Below are positions 16,107 through 24,897 of a DNA stretch of 64,000 nt, one piece after another; positions within the stretch are counted from its first letter, which is position 1; every line of letters begins with the position of its first letter. The DNA is from JBGLNJ01 sp041300525. GTDB lineage: Bacteria > Chloroflexota > Anaerolineae > Fen-1058. Below the pieces are notes generated by a model, which had not been told where the DNA came from, searched no databases, and worked only from the letters and a program-made list of their open reading frames with translations. The DNA is taken from contig JBGLNJ010000001.1 in assembly GCA_041300525.1 (NCBI GenBank), positions 434,001 to 498,000 on the forward strand. Reading direction: 5' to 3'. The position numbers and the translations under genes are program-made.

Positions 16107-17162
16107 TCACGATGAGTAGTACGTCGCGTACCGCTCCAGCGCATCCATCAGCGCCTTGACGTTCTGCAACGGCACGCCCGGATAGAGGCCGTAAATCATC
16201 ATCAGCCCGCCCTCTTTGCGGCCCAGCTTGGTCACTTCCTCCCGGATGAGGGCGTCAATTTCGGCGGGCTGGCCTTGGCAAGTGATCTTTTGGCGGTCAA
16301 TGTCCAGATCAATGCACAGCTTGCCGGCAAAGCGCGCCGCGATCCAATCTAAACCGTTCACCAGGTCTTGAAGGTTGATCACCTGCACGCCGCTCGCCGC
16401 CATGTCATCTACCAGCAAGCGGATATCGCCGTCGGAATGCATGTGGACGATGCAGCCCGCGTCCAGGGCGGGACGCATCAGGCGCTGGTAACTCGGCTTG
16501 ATGTACTTTCTAAAATGCCTGGGCGAGATCATTGGCCCGATCTGCATCCCCAGGTCTTCTGGATACGAGACCCACTCGGCTCCCAACTGGATATACTTTT
16601 CTACCAGCGCCAGATTAAAGTCCTCCAGCATTTGGATCAGCTTCCACAGCCGTGGCTCATCGTCCGCCATGTCAAACATGAGCAACTCGTAACCTCGGAT
16701 GTCGCACAACTGGAGAAAGGTGTGGCCGTGCCGAAGGCCCGTTTGAACCAGTTCCCCTTGCGCATGGCTTTGGCTTATCTGTTGCGAAACGCTTTGCCAG
16801 TCAATCGGCGTCAGACCATCCGTCTTGTCGGGATCGGGAGTTTGATAATTCTCAAAAGCAGCCCAATCGGCCAACGGGTGCTCGGTGACGGTGCCGGTGA
16901 TGCCGTTTTCCAACGTGTGCCAGGTACATCCCCATGGGTCGGTGTAGGGCTGATCTTTGCGCTGGACCGGAGAAAAATCGGGGATGATCTGCTCACGCGA
17001 GGGGGTGAAATTCGGAAAGAGGAGTGGGTGCTCGGCCATCAACTCCTGGAGGACCTCCTGAGGGTAGTGCTGCCACGAGGCATTGTTGATGTGGAACACC
17101 ATCGGGATGGTATCGGGCGTTTCGAAGCGCACCGCAGCCAGGAGATTCTCGCGTTGATTCAT
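16107..17162 (-). CDS. Uroporphyrinogen decarboxylase (UroD)-family protein
   Basis: A TIM-barrel protein of 351 residues with the UroD/methylcobamide-methyltransferase layout: F-E-T-P-D-T-I-P near the start, the central Y-P-E-D-L-G-M-Q-I-G-P-M-I-S-P-R-H-F-R segment near 200-220, H-M-H-S-D-G-D-I near 243 and I-N-L-Q-D-L-V-N-G-L-D near 265. The H-x-H-S-D-G-D motif recalls the metal site of corrinoid methyltransferases more than heme enzymes. Its ATG overlaps the kinase stop (ATGA), placing it firmly in the amino-sugar operon. Its substrate is unknown; heme synthesis is unlikely in this context. Confidence 0.82.
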   Translation of the reverse strand: MNQRENLLAAVRFETPDTIPMVFHINNASWQHYPQEVLQELMAEHPLLFPNFTPSREQIIPDFSPVQRKDQPYTDPWGCTWHTLENGITGTVTEHPLADWAAFENYQTPDPDKTDGLTPIDWQSVSQQISQSHAQGELVQTGLRHGHTFLQLCDIRGYELLMFDMADDEPRLWKLIQMLEDFNLALVEKYIQLGAEWVSYPEDLGMQIGPMISPRHFRKYIKPSYQRLMRPALDAGCIVHMHSDGDIRLLVDDMAASGVQVINLQDLVNGLDWIAARFAGKLCIDLDIDRQKITCQGQPAEIDALIREEVTKLGRKEGGLMMIYGLYPGVPLQNVKALMDALERYATYYSS

Positions 17163-18103
17163 GGCCCTTCCTTCTGTTGATCATAGAGCGCCAAACGTCC
17201 CAGGGCAATGGCGGGCGCTTCGGTCCCCACCGCAAAGACGGCCTGGGGAAACTCGTGCGCTAACCCCTGCCGGAGCGGCGCTAACAACAAGTCGCCGGCA
17301 TTCGTCAAACCACCGGCCACGACCACGTCAAAACGTTCTCCTGAGCTAAACAAGCAACGGGTGGCGTGCAGGGCCAAAGCCGCCAAGTCGGCAGCCACCT
17401 TGGCGGTGAGCCGCGCGGCCAGCAAATCGCCCTGGCCGGCCAAGCGCGTCACCACGGTTGCCAGACGGGCGATCTCGGCCCGGCTGAGCGGTTTTTGGTA
17501 CGCCAGGTAGATCAACTCTTCACGGAAGGTCGCCTCCGTTAGCCGCAAGTGCTGGCGGATGGCTGGCAATAGCTGGGTAGGCGCCGCCTCGCGGCCTTCG
17601 AAAGCGCGCACCGCGGCGCGCAGTCCTGCCAACCCCAACGCGTAGGCGCTGCCCTCATCGCCCAGCAGCGATCCCCAGCCGCCGAACACGCGTTGTCGTC
17701 CATCATCGGTGCGGACCGCCCACGCGGTTGCGCCTGTGGCGGCCACCACGGCGACGCCGTGCGGATGGTACAGCCCTGCCCTGGCAAAGACGACCTCGCC
17801 CTCGCTGTAGCAGTGATAACGGGCATTGGGGATAATGTCGCCCAGCAACTCGGCGCCAAAGCGGGGACCGACCAGGGCCGACACGCAGCGCGTCACGCGG
17901 TCGCCGGAGACCTGCGCGCCGCGCAAGACGCTCGTCACAGCCGCGAGGACGGCTTGCTGGGATGCCTGGAGCGCCGTAAAGTTCGTATTAACGTCGGCGG
18001 AATCAACGACGTGCACGACGCGTCCGCCGCGCTTCGCGTCCAGCAGGGCTGCCTGGCTGCGCGTCCCGCCCCCCTCCAGTGCCAACAAGAGGTCGTGTGG
18101 CAT
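17159..18103 (-). CDS. BadF/BadG-family ATPase, probable N-acetylglucosamine kinase
   Basis: An ASKHA-fold kinase of 314 residues: L-A-L-E-G-G-G-T-R-S near residue 7 (phosphate 1), V-V-A-A-T-G-A-T-A-W-A-V near 118 (phosphate 2), G-G-W-G-S-L-L-G-D-E-G-S-A-Y near 140, and V-V-V-A-G-G-L-T-N-A near 258 (adenosine). The G-W-G-x-x-L-G-D-E-G-S motif is typical of GlcNAc kinases of the NAGK type. It follows the ABC permeases by 20 bases and overlaps the UroD-like gene. It would phosphorylate the imported amino sugar at C6, in contrast to the C1 kinase further down the operon. Confidence 0.85.
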   Translation of the reverse strand: MPHDLLLALEGGGTRSQAALLDAKRGGRVVHVVDSADVNTNFTALQASQQAVLAAVTSVLRGAQVSGDRVTRCVSALVGPRFGAELLGDIIPNARYHCYSEGEVVFARAGLYHPHGVAVVAATGATAWAVRTDDGRQRVFGGWGSLLGDEGSAYALGLAGLRAAVRAFEGREAAPTQLLPAIRQHLRLTEATFREELIYLAYQKPLSRAEIARLATVVTRLAGQGDLLAARLTAKVAADLAALALHATRCLFSSGERFDVVVAGGLTNAGDLLLAPLRQGLAHEFPQAVFAVGTEAPAIALGRLALYDQQKEGP

Positions 18104-18122
18104 GGTGCTGATCCTGGCGCGC

Positions 18123-19025
18123 TTAGCCCTTCAACGCGCCCACAGTCAAGCCCTTTTCAATCCGATTCTGGAAAATGACATACACCAGCAACGTTGGGAC
18201 CATGACGATCGTCACCGCCGCGAACATGCCGCTCCAGTCGTTGGTATATTGCTGCTTGATCTGCAAGTAGTACAAGCCCTGCGAGAGCACGGAGCGCGTC
18301 TGCCCCTCCTTCAAGCCGCTGCTATCCATCAGCGCAGAGGGCAGAATGAATTGGTTCCACTGACCCAGAAAATTAAAGATCGCCGCCGTCACCAGACCCG
18401 GCTGGGCCAGGGGGAGCATCACCTGGAAAAATGTCTGCGTGTGGCTGGCCCCATCTATGATCGAGGCTTCCATCAGGTCGCGCGGCAAGGTCCTGAAAAA
18501 GCCATACAGGAAAAAGACGCTAAAGGGAAACGAGAAGGCGACATAGACCAGCGACAGACCGTGAAAAGTGTTGCGGAGGTGCAGGAATTCCATGATAAAG
18601 TACAGCGGCACCAGCGCCAGGATGGTGGGGAACATCATCCCCCCCATGAACAGATAGCGAATGAATTGCTTGCCGCGAAACTCGTAGCGAGCCAACACGT
18701 AGGCCACCATGGCCGAGAGCAACAGAGTGAAAAACAGTGACGGGACGATCACGATGAGCGTATTGACAAAGAATGCGCCAATCTGGGCCTCGTTCCAGGC
18801 GCGCAAATAGTTTTCAAAGTGCAACTGGGTGGGCAGCCCCCAGGGAGTGAACATGAGCTCCTGGTCCGTGCGCAGCGAGCTGATCACCGTCCAGGCCATC
18901 GGGTAGATGACGACAATGGCCCAGAGGGCGAGGAAAGAATAAATCGGGATTTTCATCAGCATCCCGCCGATGTTCCACTGTTTGCCAGACCGGGCGGTTT
19001 CAGTTGGCGTAGCGAGTGTGGACAT
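18123..19025 (-). CDS. ngcG: Sugar ABC transporter permease (NgcG/MalG type)
   Basis: The 300-residue protein has six membrane helices, beginning with F-L-A-L-W-A-I-V-V-I-Y-P-M near residue 30, and the ATPase-coupling loop M-E-A-S-I-I-D-G-A-S near 195, as in MalG-type permeases. The ATG at 19025 has AAAGGAAGG upstream and makes the usual family length; a longer open frame upstream is not coding-like. It lies 17 bases after the partner permease gene. The sugar assignment comes from the substrate-binding protein gene of this operon. Confidence 0.9.
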   Translation of the reverse strand: MSTLATPTETARSGKQWNIGGMLMKIPIYSFLALWAIVVIYPMAWTVISSLRTDQELMFTPWGLPTQLHFENYLRAWNEAQIGAFFVNTLIVIVPSLFFTLLLSAMVAYVLARYEFRGKQFIRYLFMGGMMFPTILALVPLYFIMEFLHLRNTFHGLSLVYVAFSFPFSVFFLYGFFRTLPRDLMEASIIDGASHTQTFFQVMLPLAQPGLVTAAIFNFLGQWNQFILPSALMDSSGLKEGQTRSVLSQGLYYLQIKQQYTNDWSGMFAAVTIVMVPTLLVYVIFQNRIEKGLTVGALKG

Positions 19026-19042
19026 AGAATACCTTCCTTTCA

Positions 19043-19930
19043 TCAATACTCGACAGTTTCCTGGCTGCCGGCCCGCAATCCTATAATGGATAAAACGAGC
19101 ACCACCATCATCAGGACGACGGCCAGCGTGGTGCCGTAACCGAAATTCCCTTGGCGGAAGGCTGTTTGATACAGATACGATGAAAGCACCTGGGCCGCAC
19201 GCCCAGGTCCGCCCGTCTCGTTCGTCAAAAAGGACACGTAAACGAACATGTCCATCGCCATGATCATTAAAAAGACAACGGCGGTGCGCAGCGATTCGCT
19301 CAGCAACGGCAGAGTGATCTTCCAAAAAATGTCCCATTCCCCGGCGCCGTCAATTTTCGCCGCCTCGTAAAATTCGGTCGGGATGCTGCCCATGCTGGCC
19401 ATGAACAGCACCATGTAAAAGCCCGTGGCCTGCCAGATGGCGACAAAGACAATTGCGGGCAGGACCGTAACGACATCTCCCAACCAGGGAAATGTCGAGA
19501 GCTCCTTGATCCCGAGGATTTTGAACGTGTTGCTCAGGATTCCGAGTGTGGGATGGTAGACAAAGTTGAACAAGACCCCCACCACGGCCATCGAAAGGAC
19601 CTGCGGAAAAAAGAACGTGGTGCGGAAAAAACGCTGCCCCCACAGCCCGCGCGTAAAGAGCGCGGCAAACAGCAGCGCCAGGGCAATCGTGATCGTGGGC
19701 AACGTGAGCAACACTTGCGCGTTGTTTTTAAGCGCGTTCAAGAACAGATCGTCCTGAGCCAGCTTGGCAAAGTTGTTGAGGCCATTAAAGGTAATATTCG
19801 CCGAAACCCCACGCCAGCGAGTGAAGGCGATGAGGATCGCGCTGGTGTAGGGCAGGATGACAAACACCGTATAGAGCAACAGGGGAATGAACAGAAATCC
19901 GAATATAAAACGCTTTTGCCCGTGTTTCAT
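19043..19930 (-). CDS. ngcF: Sugar ABC transporter permease (NgcF/MalF type)
   Basis: A 295-residue inner-membrane protein with six helices, the first at about residues 9-31, and the coupling loop Y-E-A-A-K-I-D-G-A-G near 190 that contacts the ATPase. GAGAGGTGAAGCG precedes the ATG. It follows the substrate-binding protein gene across a stable stem-loop, the usual arrangement for lowering permease expression relative to the binding protein. No ATPase gene lies in the operon, so a shared MsiK-like ATPase encoded elsewhere is inferred. Confidence 0.9.
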   Translation of the reverse strand: MKHGQKRFIFGFLFIPLLLYTVFVILPYTSAILIAFTRWRGVSANITFNGLNNFAKLAQDDLFLNALKNNAQVLLTLPTITIALALLFAALFTRGLWGQRFFRTTFFFPQVLSMAVVGVLFNFVYHPTLGILSNTFKILGIKELSTFPWLGDVVTVLPAIVFVAIWQATGFYMVLFMASMGSIPTEFYEAAKIDGAGEWDIFWKITLPLLSESLRTAVVFLMIMAMDMFVYVSFLTNETGGPGRAAQVLSSYLYQTAFRQGNFGYGTTLAVVLMMVVLVLSIIGLRAGSQETVEY

Positions 19931-19955
19931 CGCTTCACCTCTCGAGAATGGGCTA

Positions 19956-19983
19956 AAGCCGGGTTTTTGCGTAAACCCGGCTT
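19956..19983 (-). terminator. Intercistronic stem-loop between ngcE and ngcF
   Basis: AAGCCGGGTTT and AAACCCGGCTT pair around a short loop between the binding-protein stop and permease start. It probably stabilises the upstream mRNA or partly terminates, leaving more binding protein than permease. Confidence 0.65.
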
Positions 19984-20010
19984 CAACCCACGTTAGTGAG
20001 ACGACCAGAC

Positions 20011-21534
20011 TTATTTGGTGCGCTTGAACTTTTTGATGTCCGGATCCTTGGCCGTTTTATCGGCAAGTTTCTGGACTTCGTCACAGAACTGGGGCGGTTT
20101 GATCTTGCCGGTCAGCAGTTGAGTGGAGAGCGCCTCCATGCCCTTCCAGTACGCATCGTACCAGGTCTGCATGACTTGGGAGATCACCACGCCGCCGGCG
20201 TTGCTCGCCATAGCAACCTGCGACTTCATAAAGCTCGTGGCCTTGGCTTCATCCAGGCCGCCGACAACGGCCGAAATGCTCAACACGTTCTCGGCAAAGT
20301 ACTTGGCCTCGGCCCTGCTCATGAGGATGCGCAGGAATTCCAGGCCGTGCTTCTTGTTCTTGGCCTTTTCGGGGACGATGAACGGCTCGCCGCCTTCGGT
20401 CTGCGCCGCCTTGGGATTGCCGACGGTCGAGTCTTTGAACGGCGGACAAATCGCCATCACGGTATCGAAATCGGCCGGGAGGATGGTCTTCATCTCGTTC
20501 TCCAGCCAGCCGCCGCACGGAATAAAGAGCACCTTGCCTTTGTAGAACTCGGTCTGCGAGGTGGTGTGATCCAGGCCCGGTGTGCCTTCCAGGAACAGGC
20601 CCTTGTCGAACAACTGATAGTAGCCTTCCGCGGCGCGCAACACGGCTGGGTCTTTCCAGACGTTGGGCTCGAGGTTGTCAATCTTGACGAGCAGGTCATT
20701 GCCGCCGGCCGAGTAGATCAGCGGGAACAGCACCATGTTCTGGATGTAGTAGGGGTACTTGGCCTGGTGCGTCCACGGCGCGATCTTGCCGTCTTTCTTG
20801 AGCTGCACGCAGAAATCAATCATCTCTTCCCAGGTGGTGGGGTACTTCCAGCCGTTATCCTTGAACAGCTTTTGCGAGTAGCAAATGCCATAGCCGGTGA
20901 AGACAAAGTTGATGCCGCGCAGTTTGCCATCGAACATCACTTTTTCTTGCGAGCCGGGGATCAGCGTGTCCTTGACCTTTTTGCCGGGGATATCGAAGGC
21001 GGGGGCTTCCATCAGTTCCGCCATATCGGCCAGTTGGCCGTCGGCCACCAGGGATGCCATATCCATTTGACCGGCGCCCGAGTTGTCAATCACATCCGGC
21101 GGGTTGCCGCCCACAAAGCGCGGGCGCAACACATCGTTCACTCGCTGGAGGGGAACCACGCCCACCTTGACGCCGGGGATCTCTTTTTCCATCAGGGAAG
21201 CGGCGTACTTGATGTACTCGTGGCCATAGCCGCCGGAAAAGAACTGTCCATCCACTTCAGCCGGGCCGAGCTTGAACGGGTTGAGGGCCTCCGGCGCGAC
21301 CTTGAAAGGAAACTCTGGGACAGGCACGGCGGTAGGCGGCACTTTGGTGGGCACGGCGGTAGCCGCCGGCGCACTGGTGGCGGGCACGGCGGTAGCCGCT
21401 GGCGCGCTAGTGGCGGCTGGGGCCGGCGCGGGCGTTGCGGCCGGGGCGCAGGCAGCCAGTGCGGCGCTGGCAGCAGCCGCTCCACCATAGAGGGCGGTTG
21501 CCTTGAGGAATTCGCGGCGAGAAATCTTTTTCAC
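20011..21534 (-). CDS. ngcE: Substrate-binding lipoprotein, N-acetylglucosamine/diacetylchitobiose type (NgcE-like)
   Basis: The N-terminus has a twin-arginine motif (S-R-R-E-F-L-K) and a lipobox ending A-L-A-A-C near residue 28, so the protein is probably Tat-exported and lipid-anchored, with a Pro/Ala/Thr tether to about residue 72. The mature part contains F-F-S-G-G-Y-G, P-R-F-V-G-G-N-P-P-D-V-I-D-N-S-G-A and Y-P-T-T-W-E-E-M, which are NgcE-family features. The start is GTG with GGAGAA upstream. It heads the transporter part of the operon after gatZ. Substrate range is inferred from the family; GalNAc is possible given gatZ. Confidence 0.87.
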   Translation of the reverse strand: MKKISRREFLKATALYGGAAAASAALAACAPAATPAPAPAATSAPAATAVPATSAPAATAVPTKVPPTAVPVPEFPFKVAPEALNPFKLGPAEVDGQFFSGGYGHEYIKYAASLMEKEIPGVKVGVVPLQRVNDVLRPRFVGGNPPDVIDNSGAGQMDMASLVADGQLADMAELMEAPAFDIPGKKVKDTLIPGSQEKVMFDGKLRGINFVFTGYGICYSQKLFKDNGWKYPTTWEEMIDFCVQLKKDGKIAPWTHQAKYPYYIQNMVLFPLIYSAGGNDLLVKIDNLEPNVWKDPAVLRAAEGYYQLFDKGLFLEGTPGLDHTTSQTEFYKGKVLFIPCGGWLENEMKTILPADFDTVMAICPPFKDSTVGNPKAAQTEGGEPFIVPEKAKNKKHGLEFLRILMSRAEAKYFAENVLSISAVVGGLDEAKATSFMKSQVAMASNAGGVVISQVMQTWYDAYWKGMEALSTQLLTGKIKPPQFCDEVQKLADKTAKDPDIKKFKRTK

Positions 21535-21729
21535 GGGACATTCTCCTTTTCTTGTTTTCTTATGGGTGCAACATGAACAGTCCTACAGCCCACTCGGGCT
21601 GACAACGCCACTGGGTGTGGCTCTGCCTGGTTCGTGAGACCATTAGTCACGCGCATCCTCCTGCATCTCTTGACGGGTAGCCCGGTATGTTCGACATGGG
21701 CACGAACGCCAAGAGAGACTTATCATACC

Positions 21730-22545
21730 TCACGGGTTGCACAGTGTCAATGAGTCGAACAACCCAAAGGCGACGATGTACTTGTCCATCACCCGCGCAA
21801 TGCGGTCAACGACATAGCGGTGCGGGTCCGGCATCACTTGCCCCAAATTCCGGTAGAGCCGCTCACGGGCAGTCACTACCGACGGCTCGGTCCAGATGTA
21901 ACGCGCGCCGGTCTGCGCCAGCCAGTCGCGCCGCTCCCGTGACAACTGCAAAAACTCCAAACCCTGTTCCTGGGGTTGCAGCCACTTTTTCCAGCGGCCC
22001 GATGCGACGACGGCTTGCTGGAGTGCCTCCATGAACTGCGAAGGCCGCAGGCCGGGCCGGCTGCGAGCGAGCGCCTGCTCCTTGAGAGCCAAATCTTTCA
22101 GGGCTAGGTATTCTTCAGCCGTGAACTCGGGCCCCACGTTGGCCGCGCCCATGCCGGCGGCCGGATATTCTTCCGGGTTGGCGACCCAATCGGTATAGTG
22201 GCCCTTGATGAGCGACCCTGTGGACGCAATGGCCTCGGTGATCAAATGAGCAGCGGTGCGGCTGAAATACGTCGTGTGCAGATCGGTGCCCACTTGCGCC
22301 ACGATAAAGCAAGGCCACGCATCATCGAGTCCGCGCGCCTGCAACCCGGTTCGCAGGCCGTACAGGAAGGATTTGAAATTAGCCATGTCCACCAGGCCGC
22401 CATGCACCTCCTCGGTGCCCACCTCGTAGGCAATCGGCGGCAGGCCCAGTCGCTTGCGCTCCGATTCGGCGTGTGCGATCAGCTCGATGGTTCGCGCGAC
22501 GACGGTCTCGACGGTGGGCGGCTGGCCGGGCGGAAGGGTGATCGC
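21730..22545 (-). CDS. D-tagatose-1,6-bisphosphate aldolase subunit GatZ/KbaZ-like, 5' truncated
   Basis: GatZ/KbaZ proteins support or carry class II tagatose-bisphosphate aldolase in galactitol and N-acetylgalactosamine catabolism. The retained part includes Y-E-V-G-T-E-E-V-H-G-G, F-I-V-A-Q-V-G-T-D-L-H and K-G-H-Y-T-D-W-V-A-N, then the C-terminal helices up to the stop at 21730. About 140 N-terminal residues, including the first strands of the barrel, are missing; the frame before T-L-P-P-G-Q-P-P is antisense to a beta-propeller gene. The cut coincides with the loss of the 5' end of that gene at about 22540. It would have been the first gene of the amino-sugar operon. Confidence 0.85.
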   Translation of the reverse strand, partial: AITLPPGQPPTVETVVARTIELIAHAESERKRLGLPPIAYEVGTEEVHGGLVDMANFKSFLYGLRTGLQARGLDDAWPCFIVAQVGTDLHTTYFSRTAAHLITEAIASTGSLIKGHYTDWVANPEEYPAAGMGAANVGPEFTAEEYLALKDLALKEQALARSRPGLRPSQFMEALQQAVVASGRWKKWLQPQEQGLEFLQLSRERRDWLAQTGARYIWTEPSVVTARERLYRNLGQVMPDPHRYVVDRIARVMDKYIVAFGLFDSLTLCNP

Positions 22546-23677
22546 TTTCTTTGCGTGTGATCCGCAGGGCCGGCCCAAGCGGCAAGACATCTACGTCATG
22601 AACGCGGATGGGAGCAATGTGCAGCAGTTGACCAATACGCCGTCCGTCGTTGACGAAGACCCGACCTGGTCGCCCGATGGAAAGCAGATCATTTTCCAGT
22701 CGGATCGTGACGGCAATTTTGAAATCTATTCCATGGATCGCGATGGCAGCCATCAGCGGCGGCTGACCGACCACCAAGGTGGCGATTACTGGCCTTCTTG
22801 GGGGCGGGCCAAGCCTGGACGCGCTACCAACGGCGGGAGCGCAACCGGTGGTGGGTTGATCGCTTTCGTTTCCACTCGTGATGGCAATGGGGAGATCTAT
22901 GTGATGAACGCCGACGGCAGCGACCAGCGGCGACTGACGAACTATCCTGAGTGGGATGGCTATCCCTCCTTGTCGCCCGATGGAAAGCAGATCGCTTACT
23001 ATAGCTATCTCAGCGCAAAGAATTGGGTCATCAAGGCGATGGATGTTGGCGGCGGCAACTCGCGCCAGTTGACGGACAACGGCGTCTGCGATGGCGCGCC
23101 GGCTTGGTCGCCGGACGGCGCTCGCATCGCCTATAGCGCGGATGCCGATTGCACGGCCAAGCGGCGTGAGGTCTATGTGATGAATGCCGACGGTCGCAAT
23201 CCACGCAACCTGACCCAACACGATGCCGATGATATGGGCGCGGCTTGGTCGCCAGATGGCCGACAGATCGTTTTTGCGTCGGACCGCGATGGTGACTATG
23301 ATATTTACATCATGGACGTGGACGGAGGCAAGGTGCGCCAGTTGACCAAGCACGCTGCCCAAGACTATATGCCGTCTTGGTCGCCCGACGGCCAGCACAT
23401 TGCCTTTGTCTCGGATCGCGACGGCAATGACGAGGTCTATGTGATGAACGCAGACGGCGGCGAACCAAGTTCGCTCAACCCGCGTCGGCTGACCAACGAT
23501 TCGGCTGCAGATTGGTTCCCAGTCTGGTCGCCGGACGGCAAAGAGATTGCCTTTTGCTCCAAGCGGGGCGGCAGCCACCTGGATATCTATGTGATGGACA
23601 CAGTGGGCACGGCGCGAAGCGTGCGGCGGCTCACCGATAGTCCTGGCGATGACTTTAATCCAAGCTGGCGGCCCTAA
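22538..23677 (+). CDS. TolB-like beta-propeller protein, 5' truncated
   Basis: About seven repeats of some 45-50 residues, each with I-Y-V-M-N-A-D-G-S, R-R-L-T-N and W-S-P-D-G-K-Q-I-A-F, form a TolB/PD40 beta-propeller. The first blade begins abruptly at V-I-A-F-F-A-C-D-P-Q with no signal peptide or upstream blades. Codons before it are antisense to gatZ. A GTG at 22538 could start translation but has no proper ribosome site, so a cytoplasmic fragment is the most that could be made. The intact protein was probably secreted. Confidence 0.82.
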   Translation: MIAFFACDPQGRPKRQDIYVMNADGSNVQQLTNTPSVVDEDPTWSPDGKQIIFQSDRDGNFEIYSMDRDGSHQRRLTDHQGGDYWPSWGRAKPGRATNGGSATGGGLIAFVSTRDGNGEIYVMNADGSDQRRLTNYPEWDGYPSLSPDGKQIAYYSYLSAKNWVIKAMDVGGGNSRQLTDNGVCDGAPAWSPDGARIAYSADADCTAKRREVYVMNADGRNPRNLTQHDADDMGAAWSPDGRQIVFASDRDGDYDIYIMDVDGGKVRQLTKHAAQDYMPSWSPDGQHIAFVSDRDGNDEVYVMNADGGEPSSLNPRRLTNDSAADWFPVWSPDGKEIAFCSKRGGSHLDIYVMDTVGTARSVRRLTDSPGDDFNPSWRP

Positions 23678-23729
23678 CATCCCGTCAGTGAGAGCGTCTC
23701 GATTGTGGGCTGATGCTGTTGGGGGACAA

Positions 23730-24827
23730 ATGAAGGACTTGATCGGATTTGTGTGCGCCTGGCTGATATTTTCGTTACTGGCCGCGTGCTCGACGAGCGG
23801 CCCGGTTTCCACGCCGCCAGCGCCGGCTATCACGCCCTCGCCGATTCCACTAACACCTGCAAGCGCCGATGGACCCGCGCTCGTTCCGATTACTCTTGCG
23901 AATGCAAAGGACGTGCGTCTGCTGAGGACACTGCCGATCCCCGATTTTGCGGTGAGCAGTCTCAGCCAGTGCAGCATTGATTTCAGTCCGGATGGGAAAA
24001 TGCTTGCAGGCGTCTGTTACAAGAGCACAACTCCCGTTTGGGATGTGTCCAGTGGACGGCTCTTGTTTTCGCTCGTGAAATCGCCCTCGCACGTGGTGGC
24101 GGTCTCTTTTAGCCCCGCGGAGCGCGGCAAAGTGATTGCGACGGGAGAATATTCGGGCAAGATAGAACTGTATGATACAACCACGGGTGAGTTGATCAGA
24201 ACGTTCAATACGCTTCCTTCTGCCGTATGGGAGATTGACTTTAGTCCCAGTGGGGACAAGCTCGCGTCCGCCAGCTTTTATTCCGGGGGGCATCTTTGGG
24301 ATATTGCCAATAGTGAGCCACTTTGGAATTACGGCGAAAAGGACATGCTGCGCGTCCTCAGCGTGGACTATGATCCCACGGGAGAAACAATCGCGTATGG
24401 GACGCTGTCCAATGGAGTCATGATCGTGGACGCCAAAACCGGGCAACCGATCAAGCATCTGCCCATCACGGCGCCGGTGGGAGATGTGGCGTTCAGCCCG
24501 GACGGTCAATGGTTGGCCGCTGGCAGCGACGATAACGAGATTCGGCTCTGGAGGACGGCGGATTATGAATTTTTGAAAACCTTGGAAGGACACACCCATT
24601 ACGTGAATGGCGTCGCCTTTAGCCCCGCGGAGCGCGGACGTTTACTCGTCTCAGGCAGCCATGATAAGAAGGTGGGGATTTGGGATGTTCAGGGCGGCCA
24701 GCTAGTCAAGTTGCTGGAAGGACACGAGGGCGTGGTCTTGAGAGTTGCCATGAACTCAGCCGGGACGCTGATCGCGTCTATTAGCTGGGATGGCACGGTT
24801 CGCTTGTGGGGAGTCGTGGTAGAATAA
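23730..24827 (+). CDS. WD40-repeat lipoprotein
   Basis: A signal peptide with lipobox L-L-A-A-C near residue 19 is followed by a Thr/Pro-rich tether and WD40 blades from about residue 65 to the end: I-D-F-S-P-D-G-K-M-L-A, V-A-F-S-P-D-G-Q-W-L-A, G-S-D-D-N-E-I-R-L-W and D-G-T-V-R-L-W. Blades 2 and 6 contain F-S-P-A-E-R-G, a repeated internal variant. It should be an extracytoplasmic protein-interaction scaffold. GGGGGA precedes the ATG at 23730. It follows the TolB-like gene by 52 bases on the same strand. Function beyond the fold is unknown. Confidence 0.85.
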   Translation: MKDLIGFVCAWLIFSLLAACSTSGPVSTPPAPAITPSPIPLTPASADGPALVPITLANAKDVRLLRTLPIPDFAVSSLSQCSIDFSPDGKMLAGVCYKSTTPVWDVSSGRLLFSLVKSPSHVVAVSFSPAERGKVIATGEYSGKIELYDTTTGELIRTFNTLPSAVWEIDFSPSGDKLASASFYSGGHLWDIANSEPLWNYGEKDMLRVLSVDYDPTGETIAYGTLSNGVMIVDAKTGQPIKHLPITAPVGDVAFSPDGQWLAAGSDDNEIRLWRTADYEFLKTLEGHTHYVNGVAFSPAERGRLLVSGSHDKKVGIWDVQGGQLVKLLEGHEGVVLRVAMNSAGTLIASISWDGTVRLWGVVVE

Positions 24828-24897
24828 AGAGAACACACATCGCTGCGACGAATGCCAGCGTTGTGAAACACCCTAATTCAGATCAAGGAGAAGAAAA

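Noticed and set aside
19996..21576. 526-codon plus-strand frame opposite ngcE
   Set aside because: Mirror of the well-supported binding-protein gene; no ribosome site and no domain.
7847..22540. Simple inversion as explanation of both junctions
   Set aside because: An inversion would leave the other halves of the receptor and clpP at the opposite junction; gatZ and tolB-like parts are found there.
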